A DNA stretch of 9,661 bases from Planctomycetota bacterium (GTDB lineage: Bacteria; Planctomycetota; Planctomycetia; Planctomycetales; Planctomycetaceae), in the NCBI GenBank assembly GCA_013151585.1, contig JAADHY010000744.1:1-9661 (forward strand), written 5' to 3'. Of the stretch, positions 6,444 through 9,661 are shown one piece after another; the first letter of the stretch is position 1; the number at the start of each line of letters is the position of its first letter. The translations under genes were made by a program, and so were the position numbers. The notes below the pieces were generated by a model, which was not told the origin of the DNA, did no database searches, and was given only the letters and a program-made list of their open reading frames with translations.

Positions 6444-7298
6444 TCAGAACGACAGCTCCACGATGCGGCCGGGGATCAGGCGAATGCGCCGGAAGCCGAG
6501 ATCGTCGACCTTGTGCTCCTCGTCGTATTCCACTCGGTGGCCGTACTTGATTTCCACCTTGTGGACCTTCCGGATCATTTCGAACTTCACGTCGTAAATG
6601 TGCGGGATGCCCGGATACAGTGGATCCGATTCGAAGTGCCAAAGGCCATCTTTGCCAAGGTATCCGTCGAGCGGTTCGAAGAAGTTCCGGATATCGCTAA
6701 CGGTCACCTTCAGCTCGGCTTGGGGGTATTCCTTGGCCAACCGGTCGCGAGTTTCGTCAAGGATCTTCACGTCCAGCATTCCCGTCCGCGGGTGCTTATC
6801 CCACGGGATCGGTCGGGACGGCTGCCGATAGGTGAAGCCCAGCGTCCCGGGTGGCGGCAACACGGGTTCCGGATGCGGTGAGACAAACCCCGGAACGGAG
6901 CCCGGCGCGACCGGCGGAGCACTTCGCGCGACTGTCGGTGGAACGGCGGGCGCGACCCAGGTCGCGACTGGAGCAGGCGAAAGCCAAACGGGCGCCGGAT
7001 ACACCGGCACGACCGGCATCGATGGCCCCACCGCCACAGCCGGCGGCGGCACGACGATGGCCGGAGCCGGCATGGCCACGATCGGCGCGGAGTGGCTCGG
7101 ACAGCAGCGACGATGAGTCACTAACCGCACCGGCGGTGCACTCGTCGTCTTTGCGGACTGTGTCGAGGCCAGATCATTTCCGGAAATCGGTGCCCGCGAG
7201 TTCTCGGCCGTGGTCGGGCGAGGCGGCAATAGCGACAAAAGCAACGCGGCCGAAACTGCGGCCGCGAAAAGCGGCAACGATGGACGTCGAAATCCCAC
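6444..7298 (-). CDS. Secreted proline-rich protein of unknown function
   Basis: I do not recognise a named family. The 284-residue product starts with a signal peptide: M-G-F-R-R-P, then hydrophobic F-A-A-A-V-S-A-A-L-L-L-S-L-L, with a cut probably near T-T-A-E at 29-32. Residues about 53-155 are a low-complexity Pro/Val/Ala-rich linker with a C-C pair at 65-66 (R-R-C-C-P-S-H). Residues about 165-284 form a compact, charged, mixed alpha/beta region with few prolines, containing M-L-D-V-K-I-L-D-E, D-G-Y-L-G-K-D-G-L-W-H-F and a basic/acidic C-terminal stretch, so it is probably a folded domain. A wall-spanning or surface-tethered layout, with the linker crossing the envelope, is inference. The GTG start lies five bases after GGGAGG. 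It converges on the yifB-like gene with 56 bases between stops and no clear terminator. Confidence 0.7.
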   Translation of the reverse strand: MGFRRPSLPLFAAAVSAALLLSLLPPRPTTAENSRAPISGNDLASTQSAKTTSAPPVRLVTHRRCCPSHSAPIVAMPAPAIVVPPPAVAVGPSMPVVPVYPAPVWLSPAPVATWVAPAVPPTVARSAPPVAPGSVPGFVSPHPEPVLPPPGTLGFTYRQPSRPIPWDKHPRTGMLDVKILDETRDRLAKEYPQAELKVTVSDIRNFFEPLDGYLGKDGLWHFESDPLYPGIPHIYDVKFEMIRKVHKVEIKYGHRVEYDEEHKVDDLGFRRIRLIPGRIVELSF

Positions 7299-7303
7299 TG
7301 TTT

Positions 7304-7309
7304 CCTCCC
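7304..7309 (-). promoter_or_regulatory. Strong ribosome binding site for a GTG start
   Basis: On the - strand this reads GGGAGG, five bases before GTG 7298. It fixes the start of the proline-rich secreted protein at a GTG that leads directly into the signal peptide. Confidence 0.7.
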
Positions 7310-7350
7310 TTGGCGGAACGAGTGCCGGAATCGGGACGCAATAGGTCGCA

Positions 7351-7356
7351 ATTCTA
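7351..7356 (-). promoter_or_regulatory. Possible -10 element upstream of the proline-rich protein gene
   Basis: On the - strand this reads TAGAAT, five of six bases of the -10 consensus, about 50 bases before the GTG start. No matching -35 element is seen at normal spacing, so this is only a weak candidate. Confidence 0.2.
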
Positions 7357-7712
7357 GAACAAGCCTATCACGCGTCCGCGCCAGAGGCCCGGGAAGCTAC
7401 AGTTTCTGTGCAAAGTCTAACGGCTCCAGAAGCGAATCAGCCGGACCGATCGGAAGGTGGGATTGCGCGGCTCACTCGGCACGCAACGGTTAGGCAAGTA
7501 GCGGCTCACAGGTTCAGGCGTAGTGCAACCGCTGGACGACCCTACCCGCATCGGTGACGCCGCCTCGTGACCAGTGCTTCCACAGTCGGCTCACCGGCGA
7601 ACAGCCGCAAAACGTTCGAGAGAGGTTGGCCGCTCCTGCCGCGTCCCCGGACATTCCCCTTGCCGATCGGCACACCGTCTTCCATCCGCAATTGGTTGGT
7701 AGGCAGCGGCGA

Positions 7713-9062
7713 TTACTCGTGCCGCAGGGCCTCGATCGGGTCCAGCCGGGCGGCTTTACGGGCAGGATACAGACCGAAAATGACGCCGATGCCGACCGAG
7801 ATGCCGAACGCCAGCGGAAGGCTCCAAGCGGCAACGACGGGCTCCATTTGCGAGAACATGCGGCCGATGTCTGATGCCGCCGTCTCCGGATCCAGCACAA
7901 AGGCCGTGACGAACCACCGGATCAGCAAGAAAGATTTCGGGGTCGCCAGTCCCAAAAGGACGCCGATGAGACCACCACATCCGGCCAAAACGACCGTCTC
8001 GATCAAGAACTGCTCGACGATGTCCCGCTGGCGGGCGCCGAGTGCTCGCCGAATGCCGATCTCGCGCGTTCGTTCGGTCACCGTCGCCAGCATGATGTTC
8101 ATGATACCGATGCCGCCGACGATCAGACTGATAGCCGCGATCGAGCCGAGGACGATGTTGAAGATGTTTCGAATCTGAGCCGCCTGTCGGAGCAGTTCCA
8201 GCGGGACCACGATGGCGATGTCTTTTTTCTGTTGGTGCAGCGGCTCCAGCGTCTCCCGGACCACTTCGGCCGTGGGTATGACGGACTTGGCGTCGCGGAT
8301 TTGCAGTGTGATCTGGTTCAGCTCGACGTCTTCGGCACTGAAGGAGCCGGAGGCCCGTTGAATGACCAAGTCGCCGATGCGGACCTGGAACGTTTTCAGG
8401 GGGATGTAGACATCTTTGTTGAAGTCTTGCGCAGCCAGACTGCCGCCGATCCCGGCCGAGGCGGTCCGTTCCCGCATCACGCCGACGACCGTAAAGAACC
8501 GCGGCCCAACGCGGATCACCTTTCCTAGTGGATCTTCGTAAGGAAACAAGGTCAGCGCGGTTTCGTGAGCCAACACCGCGACGTTTTCGTTCTTCTGCTG
8601 GTCGCTGTCACTGATGAATCGGCCGCGAGCGACCTGCAGGTGGTTCACGGTCAGGTAATCAGAAGTGCATCCCACTAGGCGAGCGTTGATGGACCGGTGC
8701 CGGTAACGCACCTCTTGCGTGACTTCGCGAATCGGAATGGCCTTGACGACAGTTGGGATGGTCTCCGACAGCAGCTTGAAGTCGGATCGCTTCAGACCGT
8801 AACGCAGAACGAAGGCTCCCGGCGTCACCGTGGCGGCCACCTCTTGCGGCGGCTTCACGCTGCGGATGATGATGTTCGTCGCCCCCAGCTCTAGGACCTG
8901 CTTCTGAGCTTGTCGGCTGGCGCCTTCGCCAATCGCCAGCATGGCGATGACCGAGAAAACGCCGAAAACAATGCCGAGCATCGTCAGGCCCGATCGCAAC
9001 TTGTGCAGCATCAGGCTTTTCAGAGCGAGCCGGATTGTGCGAACCAGTCGAGTAAAGGACAT
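7713..9062 (-). CDS. MacB-type ABC transporter permease
   Basis: A 449-residue inner-membrane permease of the MacB/LolE/FtsX group, which works with a LolD/MacB-type ATPase in mechanotransmission-style export or lipoprotein handling. An N-terminal TM segment (about 25-47, L-T-M-L-G-I-V-F-G-V-F-S-V-I-A) is followed by G-E-G-A-S and a large periplasmic MacB_PCD-like domain (about 48-295). The FtsX domain has TM2 about 298-322, ending G-G-I-G-I-M-N-I-M-L, then the ATPase-coupling motif T-E-R-T-R-E-I-G-I-R-R-A-L-G-A. TM3 is at about 351-378 and TM4 at about 410-431, ending Y-P-A-R-K-A-A-R-L-D-P-I-E-A-L-R. The TM3-TM4 loop of about 30 residues looks somewhat long. The start is the ATG at 9062, where homology begins (M-S-F-T-R-L). 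The frame is open upstream into the ATPase gene without family residues. There is no clear Shine-Dalgarno site. It lies 89 bases after the ATPase stop. The substrate cannot be told. Confidence 0.9.
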   Translation of the reverse strand: MSFTRLVRTIRLALKSLMLHKLRSGLTMLGIVFGVFSVIAMLAIGEGASRQAQKQVLELGATNIIIRSVKPPQEVAATVTPGAFVLRYGLKRSDFKLLSETIPTVVKAIPIREVTQEVRYRHRSINARLVGCTSDYLTVNHLQVARGRFISDSDQQKNENVAVLAHETALTLFPYEDPLGKVIRVGPRFFTVVGVMRERTASAGIGGSLAAQDFNKDVYIPLKTFQVRIGDLVIQRASGSFSAEDVELNQITLQIRDAKSVIPTAEVVRETLEPLHQQKKDIAIVVPLELLRQAAQIRNIFNIVLGSIAAISLIVGGIGIMNIMLATVTERTREIGIRRALGARQRDIVEQFLIETVVLAGCGGLIGVLLGLATPKSFLLIRWFVTAFVLDPETAASDIGRMFSQMEPVVAAWSLPLAFGISVGIGVIFGLYPARKAARLDPIEALRHE

Positions 9063-9151
9063 GGTGGGAATGCTTAGTGCGTGGCGGGTTCCATCGGACT
9101 TTGCCAGCAGGAGGGCTCCGGGGCGAACCATCGACCGGAGACCGTCTCTAT

Positions 9152-9661
9152 CTAATTGCGGAAAAACTCCTCGCCGGCGATCACGCCGTCCTTGAGCACG
9201 ATTTGGCGTTTGGCCTGGCGGGCGACCTCGGGATCGTGAGTCACCATCAAAATGGTCCGTCCCTCGGCGTTCAGACGCTTCAGGATTTCCATGATCTCGA
9301 CTTCCGTCGCAGAGTCCAGGTTTCCTGTCGGCTCGTCCGCCAGAATGATAGCCGGGTCGTTGACGAGGGCTCGCGCAATAGCCACCCGCTGCTGCTGACC
9401 GCCGGAAAGCTGGTACGGTCGATGATCCAATCGTTCGCCCAGACCTACCTGGACGGCCAGATCGATGCACCGGTTGATTTCACGCGAACCAATCGATGTC
9501 AGCCCGCGGCGGTAATGCAGTGGGACTTCGATATTCTCCAGCACTGTGTATTGAGGGATCAGGTTGTACGACTGAAAGATGAAGCCGATCATCTCGTTCC
9601 GAACCCATGACAACTGATCGTCGTCCATGGTCGAGACGTCTTGACCGGCCAAAAAGTACTT
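9152..9661 (-). CDS. LolD/MacB-type ABC transporter ATPase, C-terminal part (5' truncated by window)
   Basis: The frame is open to the window edge, reading K-Y-F-L-A-G-Q-D-V-S-T-M-D; the apparent start inside it is a TTG coding for Leu. Visible motifs are the Q-loop F-I-F-Q-S-Y-N-L-I-P, the ABC signature L-S-G-G-Q-Q-Q-R-V-A-I-A-R-A-L, Walker B and D-loop I-I-L-A-D-E-P-T-G-N-L-D, and the H-loop T-H-D. All are intact. Walker A lies beyond the window. The L-I-P-x-x-T-V-L-E-N-I-E-x-P-L segment after the Q-loop is typical of the MacB/LolD subfamily. It powers the permease encoded directly downstream, most likely as a homodimer at the cytoplasmic face; the two genes should be one transcript. The C-terminus ends soon after the H-loop strand, as in stand-alone LolD-type ATPases, so it is not a MacB fusion. 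Confidence 0.93.
   Translation of the reverse strand, partial: KYFLAGQDVSTMDDDQLSWVRNEMIGFIFQSYNLIPQYTVLENIEVPLHYRRGLTSIGSREINRCIDLAVQVGLGERLDHRPYQLSGGQQQRVAIARALVNDPAIILADEPTGNLDSATEVEIMEILKRLNAEGRTILMVTHDPEVARQAKRQIVLKDGVIAGEEFFRN

Larger units (their letters stand above)
7299..7712. other. Non-coding stretch between permease stop and proline-rich gene
   Basis: These 414 bases hold no reading frame with family-like content; the frames crossing it are shadows of the permease gene. No RNA gene or clear terminator was recognised. The 8-mer CGGCTCAC occurs three times in the same direction: within 7467-7475 and 7501-7509 (both as GCGGCTCAC) and at 7587-7594. The part nearest 7299 should carry the promoter and leader of the proline-rich protein gene. 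Confidence 0.55.

Noticed and set aside
7567..8178. A 203-codon + strand frame over the permease gene
   Set aside because: It is antisense to the conserved FtsX domain; its Met/Pro/Ile-rich sequence is the mirror of the G-G-I-G-I-M-N-I-M-L region.
9063..9470. Long N-terminal extension of the permease frame into the ATPase gene
   Set aside because: It overlaps the conserved ATPase sequence in another frame; permease homology begins at the ATG at 9062.

Overview
The window is GC-rich, densely coded bacterial DNA. It is probably from a member of the Planctomycetota, though no marker gene is present to prove this. The reasons are a helical-repeat plus PQQ-type propeller secreted protein, an amicyanin-like cupredoxin with a carboxypeptidase-regulatory-like tail, a secreted proline-rich protein of unknown function, and non-ATG starts (TTG, GTG) behind strong Shine-Dalgarno sites. 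No RNA gene, insertion sequence, CRISPR array or phage gene was seen.

Left part (1-1446). The + strand opens with the 3' end of an ftsH-like protease gene. After about 170 bases comes a gene for a CBS-pair protein whose C-terminal helical domain ends in a textbook HEPN motif (R-N-N-L-A-H). That fusion, a nucleotide-sensing module joined to a likely RNase module, is the best candidate here for an under-described system. No antitoxin-like partner gene lies beside it.

Middle-left (1447-4383). Two - strand genes sit 15 bases apart and look like one operon. The promoter-proximal gene encodes a secreted blue-copper protein with ligand spacing like amicyanin. The second encodes a secreted protein with a helical N-terminal half and a PQQ-like beta-propeller. 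Both should act outside the cytoplasm.

Centre (4384-6387). A 472-base region between divergent genes leads into a + strand yifB/comM-type gene (Mg-chelatase-like AAA+ ATPase). The gene is split: the N-terminal S5/Lon-like domain and the AAA+ domain are both intact but in different frames. The change is near 5357-5370, where the second frame also has an ATG. One added base would restore a normal protein of about 510 residues.

Right part (6444-9661). All genes are on the - strand. They are a secreted proline-rich protein of unknown function, a 414-base non-coding stretch, a MacB-type ABC permease, and the 3' part of its cognate LolD/MacB-type ATPase, which runs off the window. The last two are the permease and ATPase of an exporter or lipoprotein-release-like ABC system, transcribed ATPase first.
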